Shown: piece after piece, positions 45,612-53,625 of the stretch
Layout of the letters: each line of letters begins with the position of its first letter
Position numbering within the stretch: the stretch's first letter is position 1
Source of the DNA: Desulfobulbaceae bacterium
GTDB taxonomy: Bacteria > Desulfobacterota > Desulfobulbia > Desulfobulbales > Desulfocapsaceae
Assembly: GCA_024640625.1 (NCBI GenBank)
Contig: JAHEER010000001.1
Location: 1 to 64,000 of the forward strand
Direction: 5' to 3'
DNA length: 64,000 bases
Made by a program: the position numbers and the translations under genes
Notes under the pieces: generated by a model
Database searches by the model: none
Told to the model about the DNA's origin: nothing
What the model saw: only the letters and a program-made list of their open reading frames with translations

Positions 45612-47406
45612 CCTGTTTTTCCTTCATCTTCAAATGGTTTTGATAACAGCGATAGACGATATCGACCTCCTCTCCGTCGAGGGTTTCATGGGCGAGCAGC
45701 GATTCCGCCACCATGTGCAGAAATTCGTTGTGCGCTTTGAGAAGCTCTCTGGCCGCCTCGTTACTGTGCTGCACCAGCCTCATGATTTCCAGATCGATCT
45801 CCCGCAGGGTCTGCTGGCTTTGCCGCCAGAAATCCCCGGCTATCCGGTCCCCATCCTCTGGTCCCGCACCAATGCAGGAAACGGGCCCGAGTTGAGCGCT
45901 CATGCCGAATTCACACACCAGCCGATGGGCAATTCGGGTCGCCACCAGGAGGTCGTTGCTAGCGCCGGTGGTTAGCCGGCCAAAGACCAGTTCCTCGGCC
46001 AGTCTACCGCCGAGCAGAATTTTAATCCGGTTGAGCAGGAAGGATCGAGTATAGGCATGGTGATCATCGATCGGCATCTGCTGGGTGACACCAAGTGATC
46101 GCCCCCGGGGGATAATGGTGGTCTTGTGCAGCGGGTCGGCCTCGGGCAGCAGCTTGGCAAGCACGGCATGGCCGGCCTCATGGTAGGCGGTCAATCTTCT
46201 GGCCTCCTGATGGACCACCATGGTCTTGCGTTCGAGTCCCATCACTATCTTATCTTGGGCCTCTTCGAAATCGTCCTGCTCGATTCGCTCTTTTCCTTTT
46301 CTGGCGGCCAGCAGCGCAGCCTCGTTCACCAGGTTGGCAATTTCCGCTCCACTGAATCCCGGGGTGCTCCGGGCGATAGCGGTCAAGTCTACCGTGCCGC
46401 TCAGGGCGGTAGCCGCGGCGTGGACCTGGAGAATCTTCAATCTGCCCCTTATATCCGGCAGAGTCAGGGTAATGCGCCGGTCGAATCTGCCGGGTCTGAG
46501 CAGGGCGGAGTCGAGTATATCGGAACGATTAGTGGCGGCTACCACGATGATCGTTTCGTTGGTTGCGAAGCCGTCCATTTCCACGAGCAGGGCATTGAGT
46601 GTCTGTTCTCTCTCGTCGTTGGAGCCGTTGCGGTAATCGGCGCTGCGTTTGCCGCCTATGGCATCGATTTCATCGATGAAAATGATGCATGGCGCCTGTT
46701 TCTTTGCTGCTTCGAACAGCTTCCTGACCCTCGATGCACCGAGCCCGGCAAACATTTCCACGAAATCGGAACCGCCCATGGAGAAAAACGGCACCGACGC
46801 TTCTCCGGCGATGGCTTTGGCCAGCAGGGTCTTGCCTGTGCCCGGTGGGCCTTCCAGCAGCACCCCTTTGGGTATCTGCCCGCCAAGCCTGCTAAACTTG
46901 TCTGGATGCTTGAGAAAATCGATGATCTCTTTCAATTCGTCCCGGGCTTCAGTTATCCCGGCCACATCGGCAAAGGTGACCCCCGTTTTTATTTTCGAGG
47001 CGGTGGTGAAGGTGCCGGTGCGGAGAAAGCGTTTCGAGGAGGCTGGCGAGCTTCTGCTGAATATGGCCCAGCCGCCGAGCAGCAGGAGAATAATCAGCAT
47101 CTCCCTGAACAGGGGCGTCAGCCTCGGCGCCGGATGGGTCCTGATTGTGACTTCCGAGGAGTGCAGCTGAGGCATCAGCGCACTCAGGTCGGGGACGAAG
47201 GTGGTGTATTGTGCGCCGGTCCGGTCGGTCGCAGTTATAACATTCCCCTTAATCGATGTTTCCTCCAATCGGCCGCTTTTAAGATCGTCCAAAAAAGTGC
47301 TGTAGGTCTCTTCCGGCAGGCGGTTGCTGGCTTGGAAAAAAGCGAAGCCGATGAGGCAGAAAATAACGATGATGATGACGATCAAAATAGGCCGATTGGT
47401 GATCAT
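45595..47406 (-). CDS. FtsH-family membrane AAA protease (accessory copy)
   Basis: 603 residues. Two N-terminal membrane helices (about 7-25 and 105-120) bracket a short periplasmic domain. Walker A is [14 protein letters not shown], Walker [11 protein letters not shown], second region of homology [20 protein letters not shown]. The zinc protease motif HEAGH is at about residue 412. Length and C-terminus match bacterial FtsH. It is embedded between a transposase-derived gene and cytochrome/ferredoxin genes, so it is likely specialised for this complex. Start ATGA overlaps the preceding stop. Confidence 0.87.
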   Translation of the reverse strand: MITNRPILIVIIIVIFCLIGFAFFQASNRLPEETYSTFLDDLKSGRLEETSIKGNVITATDRTGAQYTTFVPDLSALMPQLHSSEVTIRTHPAPRLTPLFREMLIILLLLGGWAIFSRSSPASSKRFLRTGTFTTASKIKTGVTFADVAGITEARDELKEIIDFLKHPDKFSRLGGQIPKGVLLEGPPGTGKTLLAKAIAGEASVPFFSMGGSDFVEMFAGLGASRVRKLFEAAKKQAPCIIFIDEIDAIGGKRSADYRNGSNDEREQTLNALLVEMDGFATNETIIVVAATNRSDILDSALLRPGRFDRRITLTLPDIRGRLKILQVHAAATALSGTVDLTAIARSTPGFSGAEIANLVNEAALLAARKGKERIEQDDFEEAQDKIVMGLERKTMVVHQEARRLTAYHEAGHAVLAKLLPEADPLHKTTIIPRGRSLGVTQQMPIDDHHAYTRSFLLNRIKILLGGRLAEELVFGRLTTGASNDLLVATRIAHRLVCEFGMSAQLGPVSCIGAGPEDGDRIAGDFWRQSQQTLREIDLEIMRLVQHSNEAARELLKAHNEFLHMVAESLLAHETLDGEEVDIVYRCYQNHLKMKEKQDETED

Positions 47407-48311
47407 GCTTCACCTCCCGGGGAGGCCGGCAACTCTTTGAGACTCTCCAGGTTCAAGGGTGGATGAGTAAGTGCCTTGAAGACAAGGTCTTCAAAGAGGG
47501 GCTCCCTGTTGGTGCAGAGCGTGCCGTTGTGGAAAAAACAGAATTCATCCACCAGGCTCTGAGTTGAGAGGCGGGGTGACCACCGGCATTTATTGCGGCG
47601 GCGCCAAAGTTGGTAGGACGCACAGAGCCGCAGGATTTCCTCATGGTGAAATGACGAATCTTCAGTGGTGTAGATCATTTCCTCCATACGAACGGAGGTG
47701 AACGGCGCCCGCCCCGGACCAATTATGACGCTGCCTGGGGTCACGGTCTGCCTGCAGAATTGGGCGATCGCTTCCCGGCTCAATGAATCATTGAGCTGCA
47801 TTTGCAGTCGGCCGGTGGCGTGGCCGTGGGCCACCGACTCGATGGCGCTGAGAAGCTGTTCGCCGGTCACCGAGCGCTCGGCCGGCACGCTGTCGACGAG
47901 GACTATGCCGCAACATTTTGTCCGGTTGGCCAAGCTTATGATAAAGCGCAGTTTTTTCATCCAGGCCCAGCCGGTTTGGTAGCTACTGAAACCAAGGTGG
48001 TTTTTTAATTTCATGATACTGATCGAGCAGCGCTCGCCGCTCAGCCACCAGAGTGCCCTGAGCCAGGTACCGAGGCTTTTCTTGCTGCCGTGCAGCAAGG
48101 TTCCCGCGGTTATCGAAGTAGAGCGGCCGCAGGCCCGGCAGAGAGGCTTTTCCTGAAAGCTGGATTTCGGGTGAGCGGCTCCGCAGCTTGGACAGACAAA
48201 GCCCTGCGGCCACCTGAGCCTGAATGCATAGGAAAGGCACCAGGACTCATTGTCCAGTCGGTCATCGAGTTCCACCTCAGGGGGCGGATTATTGGCGATT
48301 GAACCTATCAT
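47403..48311 (-). CDS. Transposase-derived (IS1595-type) protein, catalytic residues lost
   Basis: 302 residues. The N-terminal zinc ribbon FVCPSCGAAHPKSSFQEK-LCRACG and the segment ITAGTLLHGSKKSLGTWLRALWWLS match IS1595/ISXO2-type transposases. Next comes the expected HTH-like LKNHLGFSSYQTGWAWMKKLR. In the DDE domain, VLVDSVPAE keeps one Asp but lacks the following Glu. PGSVIIGPG replaces the usual TDG, so the second Asp is gone. The C-terminal piece (about 245-260, QSLVDEFCFFHN) resembles the EFxxRFN end. I saw no terminal inverted repeats. It is the first gene of the ftsH operon. Confidence 0.7.
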   Translation of the reverse strand: MIGSIANNPPPEVELDDRLDNESWCLSYAFRLRWPQGFVCPSCGAAHPKSSFQEKPLCRACGRSTSITAGTLLHGSKKSLGTWLRALWWLSGERCSISIMKLKNHLGFSSYQTGWAWMKKLRFIISLANRTKCCGIVLVDSVPAERSVTGEQLLSAIESVAHGHATGRLQMQLNDSLSREAIAQFCRQTVTPGSVIIGPGRAPFTSVRMEEMIYTTEDSSFHHEEILRLCASYQLWRRRNKCRWSPRLSTQSLVDEFCFFHNGTLCTNREPLFEDLVFKALTHPPLNLESLKELPASPGGEA

Positions 48312-48363
48312 CCCGCTTCCTTGGCAACCGGGTTCGTCTGCACCTCTGTCTTACCGTCGGTAA

Positions 48364-48379
48364 TGCATGTAGGATGCCT
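48364..48379 (-). promoter_or_regulatory. Sigma-54 promoter of the ftsH/redox operon
   Basis: Minus strand AGGCATCCTACATGCA, with GG and GC 10 bp apart. Starts about 40-50 bp before ATG 48311. It shares GGCATCC-N3-ATGCA with the promoter at 42702-42717. Confidence 0.7.
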
Positions 48380-48580
48380 GATGTGCGTGTTTCTGCAACA
48401 GCTCACGAGTAAACAGGCAGGCGCAATTCAGAAACTTGTTTTGCGCCCAAAAATTATATTTTTCCAATAGCTTATGAGGTTATTCAAGGAGCAAGATTGA
48501 GCCTTTTGAAGAAGGCGGCCGCGGGGGCCGGGAATGGGGCGGAAGCGAGAGGGGGATGAGGTCGGCTGTGGATGGAACAG

Positions 48581-48644
48581 TTGTGAGCGGTGCAAGCTAC
48601 ACAATTGTGGCGCGGCGGCAGAAATAATGCACCACTTGTGCGGC
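48581..48644. promoter_or_regulatory. Cluster of activator-type half-sites
   Basis: TTGTGAGCGG (48581), palindrome CACAATTGTG (48600-48609) followed by GCGC, and CACTTGTGCGGC (48633-48644). Orientation and spacing suit an enhancer site about 200-270 bp upstream of the promoter at 48364. Confidence 0.5.
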
Positions 48645-48649
48645 GGAAC

Positions 48650-50470
48650 CTATTCCAGCGCAATGACTGACAGGTCGAGCTCGAGATCCCTGATTTTTCT
48701 GTACAGGGTTGATCGATCAATGCCCAGGAGCCGGGCGGCTTTGGCTTTGTTGCCGCCGCATTTGGCCAGGGTGTCGAGAATTCTGGCTCCTTCTGCACCA
48801 AGCTTTTCCTCTGCGTCGGTCGGGCGGGGGACGAGATTATTGTTTACCCCACCGGTCTTGGAAGGCGAGGCGGGCCTGATGTCATCCAGCGGGAAGTCAG
48901 GATGGGTAAGATCATGGGGCAGTTCGCCGGTGGTGATGGTCGCACCCTGACAGAGTACCACGGCCCGCTCTACGATATGCTCCAGCTCCCGGACGTTTCC
49001 GGGCCAGTGATAGCTGTTTAGCATGGACAGGGCGTTATCCGAGATGCCGTGAATTTTCTTTTCCAGGGTGCTGCTGTATTTTTTAATGAAATGGTCGACC
49101 AGCAGCGGCACGTCATCCATGCGTTTTCTAAGCGGCGGCAGGGTCAGGTCGATAACTTTAAGCCTGAAGTAGAGATCCTCCCTGAAACTCCCCTCCTGCA
49201 CTTTTTCCTTGAGGTCGACATTGGTGGCGGTAATAATCCTGGTGTCGACGACCATGGGCTTGTCGCTGCCTACCGGATAAAACGTACGTTCCTGGAGAAA
49301 GCGAAGCAGCCGAAGTTGGGTCATGGCCGATATTTCGCCAATCTCATCCAGGAACAGGGTACCGCCGTCGGCCTGCAGCAAAAGTCCCTTTCGGTCCCTG
49401 TCAGCACCGGTAAACGAACCTTTTTTGTGACCGAAAAGTTCGCTTTCCAAGAGATTCTCGGGAATGGCGGTACAATCCACCTTGATGAGCGGCCGGCTGC
49501 CTCTTCCTGATTCCCGGTGCAGGGCCTCGGCTGCCAATTCCTTACCGGTACCGGATTCGCCGCTGATCAGAACCGTGGTGTCGACCCGGCCGACATTCTC
49601 AATCAGGGTATAGAGGGCCTGCATCGACAGGCTGCCGCCGATGAACCGATGGAATCTGTTCCTGCTACCGGTGGCGGCCCCCGGGGGCTGTGACATGTCG
49701 CGAATGACGATCACGGCACCGCCTTGGGTGGCATCGTCAATGACCAGAGGAGATGCACACAGGCTGAGAATCCTCAATTGGTTGTCCGACGTCGTGCATT
49801 CGAAGCGATGTTCTTTCACTTCCGCTCCGGTGCGCAGCACCCGGAGCAGGTCGTCGCGCAAGGCGGCAAAACCGGAGTCGGCGAACTCGGATCCGAGCCG
49901 CGAGCCGACGCCCAGCCCAGGCAGCAGCTCTTCGAACAGCGCCTGGGCAGCCTCGTTAGCCTTGACGATGGTCTGCTGCTCGTCGATGATGACGATGCCG
50001 TCCCCGGCACTTTTGAATACCGCGTCCAGAAATATTCGGTAGCGCTCCCTTTCCTCCTCAGCTTGTTGGCGGCCGATCTCGAGGTATCTCTGCTGCAGGG
50101 CCAGCCGGACGGAACGCAGCAGGGCCTCTTTTTCGACCGGTTTGACGATATAGTCGAAGGCGCCGAATCTTAAAGACTCGGCGGCAGTGCTGACATCGGG
50201 AAAACCGGTGATGATGATGAACGGGCAGTCGATGTTGTTCTGCCGGGTGAATTTGAGTAGATCGATACCGGAAGATTTTTCCAGTACGATATCGCTGATG
50301 ATCAGGTCTATCTTTTCGGTCCTGATCATGGCCAGCGCCTCTTCGTATCCCGAGGCGGTAAGAACAGGCGCGTACCCGTCTCTGGTCAGAAAGAAATGAA
50401 AGGTCTCCCTGAGACTCGATTCATCGTCGACCACCAGGATCGACCCTTCATTGGCTGTATGTGTCATCAT
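48650..50470 (-). CDS. Sigma-54-dependent response regulator (REC-PAS-AAA-Fis)
   Basis: 606 residues. Receiver domain 10-125 (LVVDDES, phospho-Asp in LIISDIV, IVKPVEKEAL). PAS domain about 145-265. Sigma-54 AAA domain with Walker A ISGESGTGKEL, the GSFTGA loop that contacts sigma-54 (KKGSFTGAD), and DLYFRLKV. C-terminal Fis-type HTH AKAARLLGIDRSTLYRKI. It lies directly upstream of the redox operon, and the operon's sigma-54 promoters are the likely targets. Encoded after the PAS gene (40-bp gap) and kinase. Confidence 0.9.
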   Translation of the reverse strand: MMTHTANEGSILVVDDESSLRETFHFFLTRDGYAPVLTASGYEEALAMIRTEKIDLIISDIVLEKSSGIDLLKFTRQNNIDCPFIIITGFPDVSTAAESLRFGAFDYIVKPVEKEALLRSVRLALQQRYLEIGRQQAEEERERYRIFLDAVFKSAGDGIVIIDEQQTIVKANEAAQALFEELLPGLGVGSRLGSEFADSGFAALRDDLLRVLRTGAEVKEHRFECTTSDNQLRILSLCASPLVIDDATQGGAVIVIRDMSQPPGAATGSRNRFHRFIGGSLSMQALYTLIENVGRVDTTVLISGESGTGKELAAEALHRESGRGSRPLIKVDCTAIPENLLESELFGHKKGSFTGADRDRKGLLLQADGGTLFLDEIGEISAMTQLRLLRFLQERTFYPVGSDKPMVVDTRIITATNVDLKEKVQEGSFREDLYFRLKVIDLTLPPLRKRMDDVPLLVDHFIKKYSSTLEKKIHGISDNALSMLNSYHWPGNVRELEHIVERAVVLCQGATITTGELPHDLTHPDFPLDDIRPASPSKTGGVNNNLVPRPTDAEEKLGAEGARILDTLAKCGGNKAKAARLLGIDRSTLYRKIRDLELDLSVIALE

Positions 50471-50510
50471 TATTCAGTCTCCGTCACCGGTCAGGCCATG
50501 CCGCGCCGAC

Positions 50511-51248
50511 TCAGCTAAAGGTGCTTTTATCCCTGAACACCACTACTGCACCGCACAACCTGCCGTCGTCAACGATCGGGGTGCTCACATACTCGACCGG
50601 AAAGTGGTCGCCTTCTCTGGTCCAGAAACAGTCGTCGGCGCTGATATGGACCAGCCCGTCCCTGCAGGCCTGGGTGATCAGGCACTGCTCAGAGTCGTGG
50701 GAGGAACCGTCGGGATGGCTGTGGTGCACAAGCTCGTGGTGCGGTTTACCGATCATTTCCTCCCGCTCCCACCCGGTCATGAGGGAGGCAGCGGTATTCA
50801 CAAAAGTGACGTTGCCATGGATGTCGAGGCCGAAAATTCCTTCACCCGCAGAGTTGAGAATCAGCTCCATCTGCTTCTGCAGTTCCCTGCTTTCCGTTTC
50901 GGCCTGCATCCGTTCGGCAACCTCTCTATTCAGAGAAGCATTTATGATACCTATCTCGACAAGTTTTTTTTCCATTACCTCATGATGCCCATGCTCTGCG
51001 TCCCTTTTGTTCCTTTCGGCTGCGGCCAGTCTCTGTTCGAGGGAGGCGAACAGTTTCCGGTTCTGTTCGTCGTGGAGCCGGATGATGATGTAGAGCACAA
51101 GGCCAAACAACAGGGCGAACCCGGCCAGTTGCCAGGCCAATGAGGGCAGCTGCCCCCCGCTAGTAATGGTGAAGGGTGCGACAATTATGAGGGTATAGAT
51201 AAATAGCACTGCCGAGATAAGCGCGTAGTTGCGATGCGGTTCATCCAT
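50511..51248 (-). CDS. Membrane PAS-domain signalling protein
   Basis: 245 residues from ATG 51248, with AGGAG 8 bp upstream. Two N-terminal helices (about 11-30 and 35-55), then a coiled coil of about 70 residues rich in Glu, Arg and Lys, and a PAS domain at about 125-240 (LILNSAGEGIFGLDIHG). No kinase, cyclase or HTH follows, so output must come through a partner. It overlaps the stop of the histidine kinase gene by 8 bp, so it is likely to work with that kinase or with the PAS-bearing regulator. Confidence 0.7.
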   Translation of the reverse strand: MDEPHRNYALISAVLFIYTLIIVAPFTITSGGQLPSLAWQLAGFALLFGLVLYIIIRLHDEQNRKLFASLEQRLAAAERNKRDAEHGHHEVMEKKLVEIGIINASLNREVAERMQAETESRELQKQMELILNSAGEGIFGLDIHGNVTFVNTAASLMTGWEREEMIGKPHHELVHHSHPDGSSHDSEQCLITQACRDGLVHISADDCFWTREGDHFPVEYVSTPIVDDGRLCGAVVVFRDKSTFS

Positions 51249-53289
51249 CTTCATTGCTCCTGTTTTTTGCCGCGGGAAGATCGATAATGATCGATGTATA
51301 GCTGTCAAGCAGGCTTTTAATGCGCATGTACCCGCCGTTGTCTCTCACCAGCCCATAGGAGATGCTGAGTCCGAGACCCGTGCCAGCGCCGTTGGGTTTG
51401 GTCGAAAAAAACGGGTCAAACACGCGATTGATCAAATGGTGTTCGATTCCGGTGCCGTAATCGGTCATGGTGAACCGGACATAGGGGGCATTGGTATGAT
51501 GTACCAGGGATATGCTGAAGTGCAGTTTTTTGTCGGGGTGGCTGCCCGGAAATTTTTCGTTGAGCGCATAGCGGCTGTTGGAGATGACGTTGAGAAACAC
51601 CTGCTGCATCTGGGATCTGTTGCAGAAGGCCAGAGGCAGAGTCTGTTCCAGGATACGCTCTATGATAATATGGTCTTTCAATAACTGGTGCTGGACCAGT
51701 TCAAGGCAGTCTTCCAGCAGCGCGGCGCCGTCCACTGGTTCCGGTTCTTCCACCCTGTGTCTGCTGAAATCAAGCAGGTTGCGAACAATCGAGGCGATCC
51801 GTTTGGCCTCCGTGTTGATACGGCCGATTACTTCTTCGCTCTGGCTGTCCTGGGCAAGGTCAGTGAGCATCTGGGCATAGTTGAGGATGCCGTTTATCGG
51901 GTTGTTTATCTCGTGGGCAACCCCGGCCGACAGCTCGCCGATCGAAGCGAGCTGAGCGGCGCGCAGCGCTTCCGCTTTATGGCGCTCTTCCTCGGTCATG
52001 TCCCTGGCCACCAGCAAGGTCGCCTCGTCGGACCCGGCCGAATACTCCAACGGGCTGACGGTAAGCAGATAATCGCCGTGCAGACCGCTGAGCTCGGTGT
52101 GCAGTATTCTGCTTTCACCGCTTTTGATCTGGGCTTCCAGGGGACAGACGCTGCCTTTTTTTCTGCCCCCGTGCAATATCTGGCAGACACTTTCGCCGAT
52201 CACCTCATCTCTGGATTTACGCGCCGCGGTGAAGGTTGCATGGTTGGCATCGATAATGGTGCCGTCTCGGGTGGTGATCAGAGCCGGATCCTGAATGGCT
52301 GCGAAAATATTTTCCCACTTGGCAACGGCACTGTCATATTTTCTGTCGGCGGCCAACTGATCGGTGATATCTAGGCCAAAGAGCACCATGCCGACAGATC
52401 CCTGGTCAATGTCGGGCTTAATGGAGCTGTGCCAGTCAATGGTTCTCAGGTCTCCTTTCTTGGTGCGCAGTGAGGCCCTGAAGCTGAGATTTCCGGCATT
52501 TGTTTTCAATAGTCTGGAAATAACATTCTGATAGTGCAGACGGTTTTCAGGTGACAGCAGAATATCTACCCAATAGCTGTCTATTACATCCTGCTCACGG
52601 TAGCCGGTTACCTTTTCGGCTTCGGCATTGAAGCGCAGAATTTTACCGCAGGGCGTGATGGACACCATCAGAGCCTGGATCGAGTCGATGATCTCGGTAT
52701 TGAAATCCCGTTCGAACTGAAGCTGCACGGAAACATCATGGGCATAGAGGGCGAGCGACAGGTCTGCGACAGTGGCTTCCAGGAATTTGAGCTCATCCGG
52801 AGGAAAACCGTCAGGCTGCTCAGAAAAAACAGCCACCACGCCATAGACGAAATTGTGGTGGCTCAGCGGCCAGATGCTGCATGATCGGAAGATGGCCCGT
52901 TCCGGGGTGAGCGGCAGGGTGACCGGGGGATCGATGTTGGTGAACAGTGCGGGTTCACCCGATTCCGCCGATTCCTGGATCGATTTGATCAATGTACTGT
53001 CGAGCAGGATGAGCTTGCGTGAAATCTTTTGCTCATCATTGCTGTCAGCACCGATCTGCAGAAAGGCAAGCGGCGTGATCTCCTTCGTCTCCGGGTCGTG
53101 CCTGCCGATCCAGCCACCACTGAAGCTGCTGAACTTGAGCAATATTTCCGCACATCTGAGAAGCAACTCATTGCGGTTCAGGCCGGATACTTGTTCGTTG
53201 CTCAGACGGATTATCGCCTGAAGTATATTGGACCGTCTGACAAGTTCATCATCGCAAGGCAGGGAAGTAGATTCTGAGGCAGGAAGCAT
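51241..53289 (-). CDS. Soluble sensor histidine kinase, GAF-PAS-PAS
   Basis: 682 residues, no membrane helix. GAF-like domain about 15-190, two PAS domains (about 205-320 and 330-440), HisKA with phospho-His in VAHEINNPINGILNYAQML, and HATPase with NSRYALN (N box), TDYGTGIE (G1) and GAGTGLGLSISYGL (G2). Probable partner of the sigma-54 regulator two genes downstream. The input is unknown; the second PAS contains CQILHGG and CPL cysteines. Confidence 0.88.
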   Translation of the reverse strand: MLPASESTSLPCDDELVRRSNILQAIIRLSNEQVSGLNRNELLLRCAEILLKFSSFSGGWIGRHDPETKEITPLAFLQIGADSNDEQKISRKLILLDSTLIKSIQESAESGEPALFTNIDPPVTLPLTPERAIFRSCSIWPLSHHNFVYGVVAVFSEQPDGFPPDELKFLEATVADLSLALYAHDVSVQLQFERDFNTEIIDSIQALMVSITPCGKILRFNAEAEKVTGYREQDVIDSYWVDILLSPENRLHYQNVISRLLKTNAGNLSFRASLRTKKGDLRTIDWHSSIKPDIDQGSVGMVLFGLDITDQLAADRKYDSAVAKWENIFAAIQDPALITTRDGTIIDANHATFTAARKSRDEVIGESVCQILHGGRKKGSVCPLEAQIKSGESRILHTELSGLHGDYLLTVSPLEYSAGSDEATLLVARDMTEEERHKAEALRAAQLASIGELSAGVAHEINNPINGILNYAQMLTDLAQDSQSEEVIGRINTEAKRIASIVRNLLDFSRHRVEEPEPVDGAALLEDCLELVQHQLLKDHIIIERILEQTLPLAFCNRSQMQQVFLNVISNSRYALNEKFPGSHPDKKLHFSISLVHHTNAPYVRFTMTDYGTGIEHHLINRVFDPFFSTKPNGAGTGLGLSISYGLVRDNGGYMRIKSLLDSYTSIIIDLPAAKNRSNEDG

Positions 53290-53625
53290 GGTGGATACCC
53301 GGCTGCTGAAAGTTTACCCAACGCGACACTTGTGTCGCACAGCACTGTGTATACTTCATTATACCACAATTCTGTGGCAGGATTCGGCCTATCCTGGCTT
53401 TACCTTAACCGATGCAACTTTCACGCCCGATTCAGCCTCTTAAAAAATATAGATCTCGGGCTCGTTTTTAGTTCCAGGTGGTGTGGACACAACCAGGGGG
53501 CACGCAGCAGAGAGGTAGAAAGGCCTTGTAAATTGTGCTATTAATGGTAACACAACCGTGTTGTTCAGGCAGGCGAGGGAGCTTCACCCGTATATAAATT
53601 AGGAAAACGCTGCACTCTATCCTCT
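53290..53625. other. Divergent regulatory region with repeated palindromes
   Basis: 336 bp between two kinase genes. Elements: GCGACACTTGTGTCGC (53323-53338), CCACA-ATTC-TGTGG (53364-53377), GTGTGGACAC (53481-53490) next to CAACC, and AACAC-AACC-GTGTT (53549-53562). A weak sigma-54-like pattern is at 53305-53318 on the minus strand (GG-N10-GC). Confidence 0.55.
53323..53338. promoter_or_regulatory. Perfect 16-bp palindrome, candidate regulator site
   Basis: GCGACAC-TT-GTGTCGC, 34 bp upstream of the kinase start at 53289. Best copy of the motif found near 42867 and 48600. Suggests autoregulation by the Fis-type regulator. Confidence 0.6.

Larger units (their letters stand above)
48312..48649. 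other. Promoter region of the ftsH/redox operon
   Basis: 338 bp without a gene. It holds the sigma-54 promoter (48364-48379) and, 200-270 bp upstream of it, several TTGTG/CACAA motifs including CACAATTGTG at 48600-48609. Confidence 0.6.

Noticed and set aside
46126-47466. Plus-strand frame of 446 codons
   Set aside because: Antisense to ftsH; arises from codon bias and has no family features.
47403-48311. Active insertion sequence
   Set aside because: No terminal repeats or target duplication seen, catalytic residues appear lost, and the gene is part of an overlapping operon.
53305-53318. Sigma-54 promoter for the kinase operon
   Set aside because: GG-N10-GC spacing is present but flanking bases differ from the other two promoters; kept only as a weak note.
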